A DNA stretch of 64,000 nt from Solirubrobacteraceae bacterium (GTDB lineage Bacteria; Actinomycetota; Thermoleophilia; Solirubrobacterales; Solirubrobacteraceae), in contig JAUJOF010000002.1 of the NCBI GenBank assembly GCA_030447785.1, positions 177,383-241,382 on the forward strand. Direction: 5' to 3'. Below are positions 25,759-36,029 of this stretch, piece by piece. A model generated the notes under the pieces. It was not told the origin of the DNA. It made no database searches and was given only the letters and a program-made list of their open reading frames with translations. The position numbers and the translations under genes were made by a program. The stretch's first letter is position 1; each line of letters begins with the position of its first letter.

Positions 25759-27256
25759 GCGGTCTCTGCGCTCAGAGACTCGCGGATCCGAGGCCGCTTG
25801 GCCGCCGCCGCCTCGTCGAGGCGGCGTACCGGGGTGGTGTGGGGAGCGGTGCGCGCGATCTCGGGGTCTTCGGCCGCCTCGCGCAGGATCTCGGCGATCG
25901 CATCGGCGAACCCGTCGAGTGTCTCCTTGGTCTCCGTCTCGGTGGGCTCGACGAGCAGCGCCTCGTCGACCAGCAGAGGGAAGTAGACGGTGGGCGGATG
26001 GAAGCCGTGGTCGAGCAGACGCTTGGCCAGATCCAGCGTGCGGATGCCCAGCTCCCTCTTCATGGGCCCACCGGAAAGGACGAACTCGTGCATGCACAGC
26101 GTCCCGAAGGCCAGCGGCAGGTACTGCGCCACCCCGGCCTGCTCGAGCCGCGCCAGCAGGTAGTTCGCGTTGAGCACCGCAGTCACGCTGGCGTCCTTCA
26201 GGCCCTCGGCGCCCAGCGAGCGGATGTAGGCGTAGGAGCGCACGAAGGTCCCGTAGTTGCCGTGGAAGCCGCGCAGGCGCCCGATCGACTTCGGATGGTC
26301 GCTCTCCAGCTCGAACCGCGGCTCGGCACCATTGCCGCTGTCCACGCGCTCGATGCGCGGCACCATGAGGTAGGGCTCGACGCGGTCGCTCACGGCGATC
26401 GGCCCGCTGCCCGGTCCACCGCCACCGTGGGGCTGGGTGAAGGTCTTGTGCAGGTTGAAGTGCACGATGTCAAAGCCCATGTCGCCCGGGCGGGTGATGC
26501 CCATGACCGCGTTGAGGTTGGCGCCGTCGTAGTACAGGACGCCGCCCACGCCGTGCACGATCGCCGCGATCTCCTGGATGTTGGCGTCGAAGACCCCCAG
26601 CGTGTTGGGGTTGGTGAGCATGATGCAGGCGGTCTGCGGGCCGGCCTTGGCGCGCAGGTCGTCGAGGTCCACCCCGCCGTCCTGGTCCGTGGCCACCTTG
26701 ACGACCTTCAGGCCCGCCATGGTCACCGTGGCGGGGTTCGTCCCGTGCGCGGTGTCGGGGGTGAGCACCTCGATGCGCTGCTCGCCGCGGTCCTCGTGGT
26801 AGGCGCGGGCCAGCAGCACACCGGCGAGCTCGCCGTGTGAGCCCGCGCTGGGCTGCAGCGAGACGTGGGACAAGCCGGAGATCTCGGCCAGTGCGCGCTC
26901 GAGGTTCCACATCAGCTCGAGGGCGCCCTGGGCGCCCGACGGGTCCTGGAAGGGGTGCAGCCGCGCATGGCCGGGCAGCGCCGCGACGCGCTCGTGCAGG
27001 CGCGGGTTGTGCTTCATGGTGCACGAGCCCAGCGGATAGAAGCCCGAGTCCAGATCGAAGTTGCGCTTGGACAGGTTGACGTAGTGGCGCACCAGCTCCG
27101 GCTCGGAGACCTCGGGGAGTGCAGGCTCCTGCGTGCGGCGCATCGCCTCGGGAAGGAGACCGTCGACATGAGGTACATCGAGATCCGGCGCGGTGAAGGC
27201 GCGCCGTCCCGGGCGGCCCTTCTCGAAGATGGTCTGGGTGTCGGCGACCGCAGCGC

Positions 27257-27260
<4 letters not shown>
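25755..27260 (-). CDS. gcvPB: glycine dehydrogenase (decarboxylating) subunit 2
   Basis: C-terminal half of the split P-protein of the glycine cleavage system; it carries the PLP lysine. 501 residues. NLHKTFTQPHGGGGPGSGP (about residue 268) holds the cofactor lysine; DTAHGTNPATVTMAG and YDGANLNAVMG are other P-protein signatures. GTG at 27260 overlaps the gcvPA stop as GTGA, consistent with the two subunits being made together as a heterotetramer. The longer open frame upstream is a shadow of gcvPA. Confidence 0.96.
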
Positions 27261-28633
<1,373 letters not shown>

Positions 28634-28649
28634 CCGCCTGAGGCTAGTG

Positions 28650-28767
28650 AATGTCCCGGCGACGACGACGTCCGGCGCACCGCTGCGGCTGACCGCCAAA
28701 GAGGTCCTCGACGTCGACGACGTGGTCGCCGGCTGGCGGCCCCGCGTTCGCGACGTCCTGCGCTGAC
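28650..28767 (+). pseudogene. Uma2-family C-terminal remnant
   Basis: The frame ending at the TGA before 28768 encodes EVLDVDDVVAGWRPRVRDVL, which lines up with DLIDLDDVVPGWRPAVGDLL at the C-terminus of the neighbouring Uma2 gene (ending at 29419). No N-terminal part of this copy survives. It lies next to gcvPA and is followed by a gcvH remnant, repeating the order Uma2 end / gcvH end seen at 29.3-29.6 kb. Confidence 0.7.
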
Positions 28768-28773
28768 GCAGCG

Positions 28774-28862
28774 CTACTCCAGCGTCGCGGTGTACGCCGC
28801 CGCCGGAGACCGCCTTGACCGACGCGACCTCGGCGGCTGGTACGCCCTCGGGACCACGACGT
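28774..28862 (-). pseudogene. gcvH: decayed gcvH fragment with internal deletion
   Basis: On the minus strand one frame reads AAEVASVKAVS, matching the lipoyl-lysine segment AEVESVKAVS of the intact gcvH. It is joined directly, in another frame, to AAYTATLE plus TAG, matching the gcvH C-terminus AAYTATLS. The roughly 50 codons in between are gone. Base-level similarity extends somewhat further upstream (GTCGTGG...). It is a dead second copy of gcvH placed between gcvPA and the Uma2 gene. Confidence 0.75.
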
Positions 28863-28877
28863 AGAATCGGTGGCGCC

Positions 28878-29419
28878 ATGGCGACGACGCGTCCCATGAC
28901 CGCCGAGGAACTGTTCGAGATCGGCGACGACGGCCGGCGGCTGGAGCTGGTCGAGGGCATCGTGCGGGAGACGGAGGCATCGAGCACGGGCTGGTCGTCT
29001 CGACGGTCGCCCGCCTGCTCGGGGCGCACGTGGTCGAGCACGGACTCGGCGAGGTCCTGGCGGGCGATCCGGGCTTTCGGCTGAGAAGCGACCCCGACAC
29101 GGTCCGCGCCCCGGACCTCGCCTTCATCGCACGGGCGCACTTCGATCGGGTGGGCCGCATCCAGGCCTACTGGCCCGGGCCGCCCGACCTCGCGAACGAG
29201 GTTGTCTCACCAAGGGATCGCTGGACCGAGGTCGAGCAGAAGACCCTCCAGTGGCTGGACTGTGGAGCCCGGGCGGTGGTCCTGCTCGACCCTCCGCGGC
29301 GTACGGCGATCACCGTCCGCTCGCATGAGGACCGACGCGAGGCCCTCGGCGAGGATCTCATCGACCTCGACGACGTGGTGCCCGGCTGGCGCCCGGCCGT
29401 CGGCGATCTGCTGGGCTGA
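28878..29419 (+). pseudogene. Uma2 family restriction-endonuclease-like protein, frameshifted
   Basis: Uma2 proteins have a PD-(D/E)XK nuclease fold, are often multicopy and have unknown roles. The first frame starts at the ATG at 28878 with TTRPMTAEELFEIGDDGRRLELVEG, the typical opening. At about 28971-28980 homology switches to another frame, reading IEHGLVVSTVARLLGAHVVEHG, and continues to 29419 through RAPDLAFIAR, WTEVEQKTLQWLDCGARAVVL and GWRP. A one-base loss (mod 3) explains the switch. A sequencing error is possible, but the decayed sister fragment next door makes real decay plausible. It sits on the opposite strand to the gcv genes. Confidence 0.75.
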
Positions 29420-29420
29420 C

Positions 29421-29514
29421 CACGAGGCGTGCCGGAGGCGGCCAGGTAAGGCGTAGCGAAGCGAGCCGGGGGAAGGCGGGTCCCAGGTCGCGATAGCCGC
29501 ACGCCTTCCTAGGA
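29421..29514 (+). repeat. dispersed intergenic repeat, copy D (after Uma2 gene)
   Basis: Begins GTGCCGGAGGCGGCCAGGT just after the Uma2 stop, has a G/C-rich insertion in place of the second stem arm, and ends GGGTCCCAGGTCGCGATAGC then CGCACGCCTTCCTAGG. The tail overlaps the gcvH stop on the other strand. Confidence 0.7.
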
Positions 29515-29895
29515 CAGGGTGGCGGTGTAGGCCGCCTGGTCCATGAGGTTGTCCTTCTCGGTCTCGTCGGACAGGCGCACGCGGACCATCCAGCCCTCGC
29601 CGTAGGGGTCCTCGTTGATGGTCTCCGGGTTGTCGGCCAGCGCGGCGTTGACCTCGACGATCTCGCCCGACAGGGGGGCGATCACGTCGGAGACCGCCTT
29701 GACCGACTCGACCTCGGCGTAGGACTCGCCCGCCACGACATCGGTGCCCACGTCGGGGGGGTCGAAGAAGACGACCTCGCCGAGGGCGTCCTGCGCGTAC
29801 CAGGTGATCCCGAAGGTGGCGACGTCCCCGTCGAGGCGCACCCAGTCGTGCTCCTCGTGGTAGAGCAGGTCCTGCGGATAGGTGGCCTCAGCCAT
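29509..29895 (-). CDS. gcvH: glycine cleavage system H protein
   Basis: Lipoyl carrier that shuttles the aminomethyl group between P-, T- and L-proteins. 128 residues. The lipoylated lysine is in ESVKAVSDV (about residue 65), preceded by FFDPPDVGTDVV and followed by PLSGEIVEVN, all standard. ATG at 29895 overlaps the gcvT stop by 8 bases. Next to it on the other strand is repeat copy D; a decayed second copy of its 3' end is at 28774-28862. Confidence 0.97.
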   Translation of the reverse strand: MAEATYPQDLLYHEEHDWVRLDGDVATFGITWYAQDALGEVVFFDPPDVGTDVVAGESYAEVESVKAVSDVIAPLSGEIVEVNAALADNPETINEDPYGEGWMVRVRLSDETEKDNLMDQAAYTATLS

Positions 29896-30973
29896 GGGTC
29901 TCCTTGGTGTAGAGCGGCTTCTGGGCCACCACCGCCGGGCGGGTCCTGCCGCGGACGTCGATCTGCAGCTCGGTGCCCACCGCGGCCCGCTGGGCGGGCA
30001 GGTAGGCCATGCCGATGCCCACCTCGAGGCACGGCGAGAAGGTGCCGCTGGTGACCTCTCCCCCGCCCTGCACCGGGTTGCCCTGACGGGCGATGCCCGG
30101 ACCGGTGAGGCGGAAGGGCACCAGACGCTCGGCGGGCCCCGCGTCGCGCACCGCGCGCACCGCGGCGGCGCCGACGAAGCCCGTCTCCTCCTTGCACGCC
30201 CAGCCCAGGCCGGCCTCGATGGGGCCGCGTTCCTCCGTGAGGTCGTTGCCGTAGAGGTGAAAGCAGACCTCCAGGCGCAGCGTGTCGCGCGCGGCCAGGC
30301 CCGCCGGGTGGGCGCCCCGGCGCACGATCTCGTCCCACAGCGCGGGCGCCGCGCGGGGGTCGCTCAGCAGCTCGACCCCGTCCTCGCCGGTGTAGCCGGT
30401 GCCACACACCAGCACGCTCTCGCCGCCCAGCACGCACCGCTGGGCCTTCATGCGCTCGGGCAGCGGCCTGTCGGCCATCGCCTGGACGATCTCTCGCGAG
30501 GCCGGACCCTGGACGGCGAGCATCGCGTAGCGCCCGTGGGCGTCGTGCACCTCGGCGTCAAAGCCGGCGGCGTGCTGGTGGAACCAGGCCAGGTCCTTGG
30601 CGTGGTTGGCCGCGTTGGTGACGGTGAGGAAGTGGTCGGTCGCCAGGCGGTAGGTGAACAGGTCGTCCAGCACCCCGCCGTCCTCGCGGCACAGCAGCGC
30701 GTACTGGGCGCCTCCCACGGCCAGGCGGTCGACGTCGTTGGACAGCAGGCGCTGGAGCAGGTCCCGCGCGCCGGGACCGCGCGTCTCGATCTCGCCCATG
30801 TGCGAGACGTCGAACACGCCCGCCTCGCTGCGCACGGCGAGGTGCTCGGCACGGATGCCTTCCGCGTAGTGCACGGGCATCTCCCACCCCGCGAAGGGCA
30901 TGAACTTGGCCCCGGCCGCCGCATGGCGCTCGAAGAGAGGCGTGCGCTCGAGGGTGTCGGAGCCGGCCGGCAC
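29888..30973 (-). CDS. gcvT: aminomethyltransferase (glycine cleavage T protein)
   Basis: Transfers the methylene group from the H protein to tetrahydrofolate, releasing ammonia. 361 residues. Signatures: FMPFAGWEMPVHY (about residue 24), GVFDVSHMGEIE (about 49) with the folate-site residues, GYTGEDGVELL (about 190) and the late barrel IARQGNPV. GTG at 30973 is chosen as the last start before the conserved TPLFERH; no clear ribosome site. First gene of the gcvT-gcvH pair. Confidence 0.95.
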   Translation of the reverse strand: MPAGSDTLERTPLFERHAAAGAKFMPFAGWEMPVHYAEGIRAEHLAVRSEAGVFDVSHMGEIETRGPGARDLLQRLLSNDVDRLAVGGAQYALLCREDGGVLDDLFTYRLATDHFLTVTNAANHAKDLAWFHQHAAGFDAEVHDAHGRYAMLAVQGPASREIVQAMADRPLPERMKAQRCVLGGESVLVCGTGYTGEDGVELLSDPRAAPALWDEIVRRGAHPAGLAARDTLRLEVCFHLYGNDLTEERGPIEAGLGWACKEETGFVGAAAVRAVRDAGPAERLVPFRLTGPGIARQGNPVQGGGEVTSGTFSPCLEVGIGMAYLPAQRAAVGTELQIDVRGRTRPAVVAQKPLYTKETHG

Positions 30974-31014
30974 CGGGGCGAGGCTACCAAGCCCCGGGTG
31001 CGCGTCGGTCTCTG

Positions 31015-31170
31015 TCAGCAGTCCTGCGCGGCCCTGCTCGCGTACGTGTGCACGAGCATGTCGGTGAGCAGCTCGTCGCGCTCGTCGCTGGTGCTGGCGT
31101 CCATGAGGCGCAAGTGCTCGCGCAGCTCGGCCGGCCGAAGAACGGGTGCGGGTTCCTTCTCTCTGTCCAT
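31015..31170 (-). CDS. small hypothetical ORF upstream of gcvT
   Basis: 51 codons from an ATG at 31170, highly charged, starting MDREKEPAPVLRPAEL and ending SRAAQDC. Only weak support: codon-position G/C bias and its place 41 bases ahead of gcvT. No ribosome site is visible and I recognise no family. The alternative is that this is simply the gcvT leader region. Confidence 0.35.
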   Translation of the reverse strand: MDREKEPAPVLRPAELREHLRLMDASTSDERDELLTDMLVHTYASRAAQDC

Positions 31171-31222
31171 CGAGCGAAGGGTGGCACAACCGGCGCTAGA
31201 GAATGCTCCAACGAGGCCTTCC

Positions 31223-33750
31223 TCAAACGGCAAAGGCCGAACTTGGCGCGCTGGCGCTTCTGGGCGGAGCGGCGAGGTCGATTTCCTCGAGCGCCAGCGG
31301 ACGGCCGATGTAAAAGCCCTGGGCGTAGCCGACGCCCTGCTCGCGCAGCATGGCGAGCGTGGCCTCGTCCTCGACGAACTCGGCGATGGTGCGCTTGCCC
31401 AGCTCGCGCGCGAGCTGGGCCACCGAGTGCACCACGAGCTGGTTGGTCTCGTCGTGCACGAGGTTGCGAATGAACTGGCCGTCGATCTTCACGTAGTCGA
31501 AGTCCAGGTGCTTGAGCGACGCGAAGGAGGCAAAGCCGGCGCCGAAGTCGTCCAAGGCCAGCTCGCAGCCCAGGTCGGCCAGGCGGCGGGTGAACAGCTG
31601 GGCCCGCTCGAGGTTGTCGATGGCGGCGGTCTCGGTGATCTCGAAGACCAGCCCACGCAGATCGGCGCCGGTGCGGGCCGCCTCGCGCTCGATGTGGCCG
31701 ACAAGGTCCAGGTCGCCCAGCGACCGCGCCGAGAGGTTGACCTCCAGGCACAGGTCGTGGCCCGCGCGCTGGTGGGCGGCCAGCAGGCCGATGGCCTGGC
31801 GGGCGACCCAGCGGTCGATCTCCTGGATGAGGCCAAAGCGCTCCGACACGGCCAGGAACTCGGCCGGGAGCAGCAGCGAACCGTCCTCGGCGCGCAGGCG
31901 CACCAGCAGCTCGTGGCGCGGGCAGGGGTCGCCGGTCAGGCTCAGCACCCGCTGGGCGTGCAACACCAGGCGCTCCTCGTCCAGCGCCCGGCGGATCTGC
32001 TCGGCGCGGTTGAGGCGCGCCTCCATGTGCGTATGACGCCGGCGCAGCGGGTCATAGACGGCGACGCGGTCGCGCCCGCCCTCCTTGGCATCGTACATCG
32101 CGATGTCCGCGGCCATCAGCACGTCCTCCGCGCTGGCCTGCGCGTAGGGGGCCAGCAGCGTGACGCCGATGCTCGCGGTGACCCGGCGAGGGAGCCCTGG
32201 CCGGCCTCCGCGCGCAGGGCCTCCTGCAGCGCGTGGGCCACCTCGCGCGCCTGGGCCTCGCCGGCGCGGGGCAGCACTACCGCGAACTCGTCGCCGCCCA
32301 GGCGCGCGATCACGTCGCTGCGGCGCAGGCGGCGGCGCAGCAGCTCGGCCACGCGCACGATGAGGCGATCGCCGGCCTGGTGGCCGAGGGAGTCGTTGAC
32401 GAACTTGAAGTTGTCGAGGTCCAGGGCCAGCACGGCGGCCGGGGTGCCGTAGCGCCGCGCGCGGCCGATCTCGGCGACCAACTCCTCCTCGAAGCGCCGG
32501 CGGTTGAACAGCCCGGTCAGCGGCTCGTGGTTGACCATGTGCTCGAGCTCGGCCTCGTAGAGCTTTCGGTCGGTGATGTCGCTGAGCACGGTGACCCACA
32601 GCCGCCCGTGCTCGGAGTGCTCGAAGGTCGACACGTTGGCGTGGCACCACAACGAGGTGCCCTCGCGCGTAACGATGCGCACCTCGCCGCTGCGCGCGCT
32701 GGCCAGGGGCAGCTCGCCCAGGACGGCCGCGGCGCGGCCGTTGAGCTCCCCGGTGCGGTAGCCGAACATCCGCTCGAGCGTCGGGTTGGCGTAGAGGATG
32801 AGCCCGTCGGCGGGGCGGATCAGGCACACGCCCTCGGCCATGGTGGCCGTGATGCTGCTCTCCAGGCGCAGGCGCTCCTCGGCGCGGATGCGGGCGGTGA
32901 TGTCGCGGGTGGCCGCCTGCACCTCCGCGGGCGCCCCGGTGATCGGGTCGGGCATCTGGCGCACCGTGGACTCCACCCACGCGAGCCCCCCGTCGGGGCG
33001 GCACACGCGGAAGATCAGCGTGATGGTCTCGCCTGCCGCGACCCGCCGGGCGTGGGCTTGGTAGGCGTCACGGTCGTCGGGGTGGGCGATGTCCAGCGGG
33101 TGGCGGCCCATCAGCTCCTCGGGGGCGTAACCCGAGATCGACTCGCACGCCGGCGAGCAGTAGGTGAAGTGTCCGCGCGTGTCGTGGCGGGAGATCCAGT
33201 CGGTGGAGTTCTCGGCCAGCAGGCGGAAGCCGGCCTCGGAGTCGGCCAGCGCGAACTGGACGGCGCCGCGGTCGTCGGTCAGCCACACCCGGCGCAGGGC
33301 CTGGCCCGTGCTGCGCGCGATGGCGTCCAGCAGGGCGAGCTCGGCCTCGTCGAAGGGCTCGGCGTCCATGCGCCCGACGGCCAGCAGGGCCCGCCCTTCG
33401 GGCGCATGGAAGGAGGCCAGCGCGAGCACGCGCACGCCCAACTCGGTCAGCGCGGGCGGCGGCGCCACGTCGGTGCGCACGCCGGGCTCCCCAAAGACCC
33501 CTTCGGCCACCGCGGCGCGCTGGGGGGCCGTCAGGCCGATCGATCCCGCCACCTGGGCGGGCTCGTCCTCCCCGCGCGTGGTCAGGACCCACCCGACCTC
33601 GGCCTCCAGCGCCTCACACAGCTCCCGGCTGACCACCTCGCACAACTCGGGCTGAGACTCGGCGGAGTTGACCAGCGTGACGATCTCCGCGCGGCGCGAG
33701 GCCTCCACGAAGCGGCGGAAGAGGATCTCGTCGTGGACCGGCTCGGACAC
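31223..33750 (-). pseudogene. GAF-PAS-PAS-GGDEF-EAL cyclic-di-GMP signalling protein, frameshifted
   Basis: Read from the GTG at 33750: GAF-like domain (residues about 15-155), PAS (165-290, with WISRHDTRGHFTYCSPA), second PAS (300-400), then GGDEF with the intact motif LGGDEFAVV (about 510). About 10 residues past the GGDEF core homology shifts frame at 32189-32190. There TCC-CT-CGC should be TCC-CTG-CGC, i.e. one base missing. The new frame continues TASIGVTLL, then a complete EAL domain: HELLVRL, DDFGAGFASFASLKHL, EFVEDEATLAMLREQG and GYAQGFYIGRPL. If the shift is real the product is a truncated cyclase; if a base-call error, an 842-residue cyclase/phosphodiesterase. It directly follows the FIST gene. 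Confidence 0.8.
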
Positions 33751-33755
33751 GGGGG

Positions 33756-34934
33756 CTAGGCCAGTGCGGCCACGACGACGGCATGGTTTCGGTCCCCGCG
33801 GGCGCCGCGCAGGCGCCCGATCTCCCCGCGGGTGTAGAGGCCGATCATCGGCGGCGCGCCGCCAGGGCCGAAGGCGGCTTCGAGGGCATGGGCCTCGGCA
33901 CGCAGGGCGGGCGCCGAGCCGCCCAGCGCCTCGCGCCGCCCGCCGCAGTCGAAGACCAGCGCGGCCCCCGGCGGGCGGCCCTCCAGCCCGGTCGTGGCTT
34001 GCTGCACCGCGGCGCGCGCGCTGGCCACGATGCTCGCCGGCGTCTGATGGCTGAACTGGATCGGCGCGTTGCGCGGCAGCCGGGTCGCGCACAGCAGGCC
34101 ATGGTCGCGGGTGCGCCCCAGCACGTGGCGCAGGCGCACGTCGCCGCGCAGCTCGAGCTGGCCCAGCGGGTGCACCGCGGCCAGCCGCTCGAACTGGGCA
34201 TCGTCGAGCTCGCGGCCCTCCACGCCCAGCCGCTCGAGGTACACGCACTCGGCGGGCCGGCCGTCCAGGCGGCGCACGACGCGGCCGTCGACCTGGGTGA
34301 CGATGGCGGGCGCGGGACGCGGGCGGCAGCCGTGCGCGATGCCCAGCCCGGGGGGCGACTCGGTGTGCAGGGCCACGGCGATGACCGCGTCGTGCAGCGC
34401 GGCGCCGCCGCAGAACTGGACCGGCTCGCGGCCCCCGGCCGCCCCACCGGCCAGCGGCACGCGCGGCCCCGCGGCCTCGTAGGCCCCGGCAACGGCCTCG
34501 CCCTGGTCGCCCGACCCGCTGTCCTGCAGCAGCACCAGCAGCGATGCCTGCCGGCCGTCCAGGCCCACGAGTGCCTGCGCGGCGGCGCGCCGCGCGGCGG
34601 CGCGCAGATCGTCGGAGGCCTGGCGTGCCACGCCCAGTCCGGCGCTCGCGCCGCCTCCCAGGGCCAGCGCCACGCAGCCCTCGTCGGTGGGGCCGTCGGG
34701 GCCGAGCACCGAGGCGCCGGTCATACCCGCCACGGGCACGCGGCCCGCCGCCCGCACGGCCTGAGCGGCCAGCCGGACCCCGTGGATGCCCGCCCCGGCG
34801 AAGACCAGCACGAACGAGGCGGGCGCGCCGCCCAGCCCCCCGAGCGCCTGCGCCACGGCATCGCGCGCGGCGTGCTCACCATGGGCCTGGCCCGATCCGG
34901 CGACCGCGTGCCCGGCTGTGTCCCCCCAAGTCAT
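33756..34934 (-). CDS. FIST domain sensor protein (FIST N + FIST C)
   Basis: 392 residues with the FIST N domain (about 30-225; ASFVLVFAGAG, GMTGASVLG, GGGASAGLGVARQ) and FIST C domain (about 235-380; ECVYLERLG, LRHVLGRTRD, PPMIGLYTRGEIGRL). FIST proteins are predicted or shown ligand sensors (some bind haem/NO, amino-acid-like ligands) often paired with signalling enzymes. Its stop is only 6 bases ahead of the GAF-PAS-GGDEF-EAL gene, suggesting one sensor-output operon for cyclic-di-GMP. No membrane segment. ATG at 34934, weak ribosome site. Confidence 0.85.
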   Translation of the reverse strand: MTWGDTAGHAVAGSGQAHGEHAARDAVAQALGGLGGAPASFVLVFAGAGIHGVRLAAQAVRAAGRVPVAGMTGASVLGPDGPTDEGCVALALGGGASAGLGVARQASDDLRAAARRAAAQALVGLDGRQASLLVLLQDSGSGDQGEAVAGAYEAAGPRVPLAGGAAGGREPVQFCGGAALHDAVIAVALHTESPPGLGIAHGCRPRPAPAIVTQVDGRVVRRLDGRPAECVYLERLGVEGRELDDAQFERLAAVHPLGQLELRGDVRLRHVLGRTRDHGLLCATRLPRNAPIQFSHQTPASIVASARAAVQQATTGLEGRPPGAALVFDCGGRREALGGSAPALRAEAHALEAAFGPGGAPPMIGLYTRGEIGRLRGARGDRNHAVVVAALA

Positions 34935-35036
34935 GTCGCGGCGGGTATCGGCACCGCGAGGGGGTCGCTTGAGAACGGCGCTCCGACATATGTCCAGCGC
35001 CTCAGGGGTCGCTCAAGACCGACCGATGACCCTCCC

Positions 35037-35939
35037 ATGAAGCGACTCCTGCTCCCGCTCGCCTGCGTTGCCGCCCTTGCGCTGCCCGCCGTCGCCCACG
35101 CCTCCGAGGAGCCGCCGCTGGTCGAATGGAGCGACCTGCTGCCCGGCCTGTCGGGCGGCTACGAGCCCTCGAGCGCCAACGACTGCAAGGCCGGGCGGAT
35201 CCAGTGCGTGGACGCGGTCATCCGCGAGATGGAGCGCCGCTTCCACCCGCTGGCAGACTCGTGTGACCACGACGCGATCTTCGCGCTGGCCTACCTGCGC
35301 ACCACCGAGGAGTATCGCCGCGCGGCGAGCATCCCGGGCTTCTTCGAGGACGTCGGTTTCGTCAACCACGAGGACGCCGTGTTCGCGCGCTACTACTTCG
35401 AAGCCCACGATGCGTGGGAGGCCGGTGGCCACGACGAGGTGCCGCCGGCATGGCGCATCGCGCTGCAGGCCGCCGACGGGCGCGAGGTGACGGGGACCGG
35501 CAACATGCTGCTGGGCATCAACGCGCACATCCAGCGCGACCTGCCCTTCGTGCTGGCCGAGATCGGCCTGGTCAGGCCCGACGGCTCCAGCCGCAAGCCC
35601 GACCACGACAAGGTCAACGAGTTTCTCAACGAGGTGTCCGACGACCTGATCCCGGAGATCGCCCGGCGCTTCGATCCCACGGTGGACGACGGCGACCTGC
35701 CCGGCTGGATCGACGAGCTCGCCACCTTCCAGGCCGTGCCGGCCTGGCGCGAGACGGCCTGGCGCCATGCGGAGGCGCTCGCCGAGGCGCCCACCGCCTT
35801 GGCGCGAGCTTTGGTCGCCGCGCAGATCGAGTCCTACGCGGCCTCCCAGGCGGTGGAGATCCACTCGGCGACGGCCTACGGACCATGGGACAGCAGCCGC
35901 TCGCGCGACGCCTTCTGCGCGGTGCACCACGACGACTGA
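35037..35939 (+). CDS. DUF5995 family secreted protein (paralogue 1)
   Basis: 300 residues with a signal peptide (MKRLLLPLACVAALALPAVAHA). The body carries the DUF5995 signature GINAHIQRDLPFVLAEIGLV (about 160-180), flanked by HEDAVFARYYFEAHDAW and SRKPDHDKVNEFLNEV. Cysteines near residues 45, 55 and 76 suggest disulfides. Function unknown; the His/Asp-rich helical core is compatible with a metal enzyme but that is speculation. A close paralogue follows 90 bases downstream, and the bases just before both start codons align, so the pair arose by tandem duplication. Confidence 0.82.
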   Translation: MKRLLLPLACVAALALPAVAHASEEPPLVEWSDLLPGLSGGYEPSSANDCKAGRIQCVDAVIREMERRFHPLADSCDHDAIFALAYLRTTEEYRRAASIPGFFEDVGFVNHEDAVFARYYFEAHDAWEAGGHDEVPPAWRIALQAADGREVTGTGNMLLGINAHIQRDLPFVLAEIGLVRPDGSSRKPDHDKVNEFLNEVSDDLIPEIARRFDPTVDDGDLPGWIDELATFQAVPAWRETAWRHAEALAEAPTALARALVAAQIESYAASQAVEIHSATAYGPWDSSRSRDAFCAVHHDD

Positions 35940-36029
35940 CCCACCCCCGAACGCACCCATCCGCGGGATAGAGGTCCACCCGAACGGGTAGTTCATGATG
36001 TTCGATGGATGGGGGACCATGATCCTCCG

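Noticed and set aside
30974-31222. Possible glycine riboswitch ahead of gcvT (two GGACAGAG/TGACAGAG-like strings)
   Set aside because: The conserved aptamer core between such strings is missing, and the stretch looks coding in part. Only a short string match.
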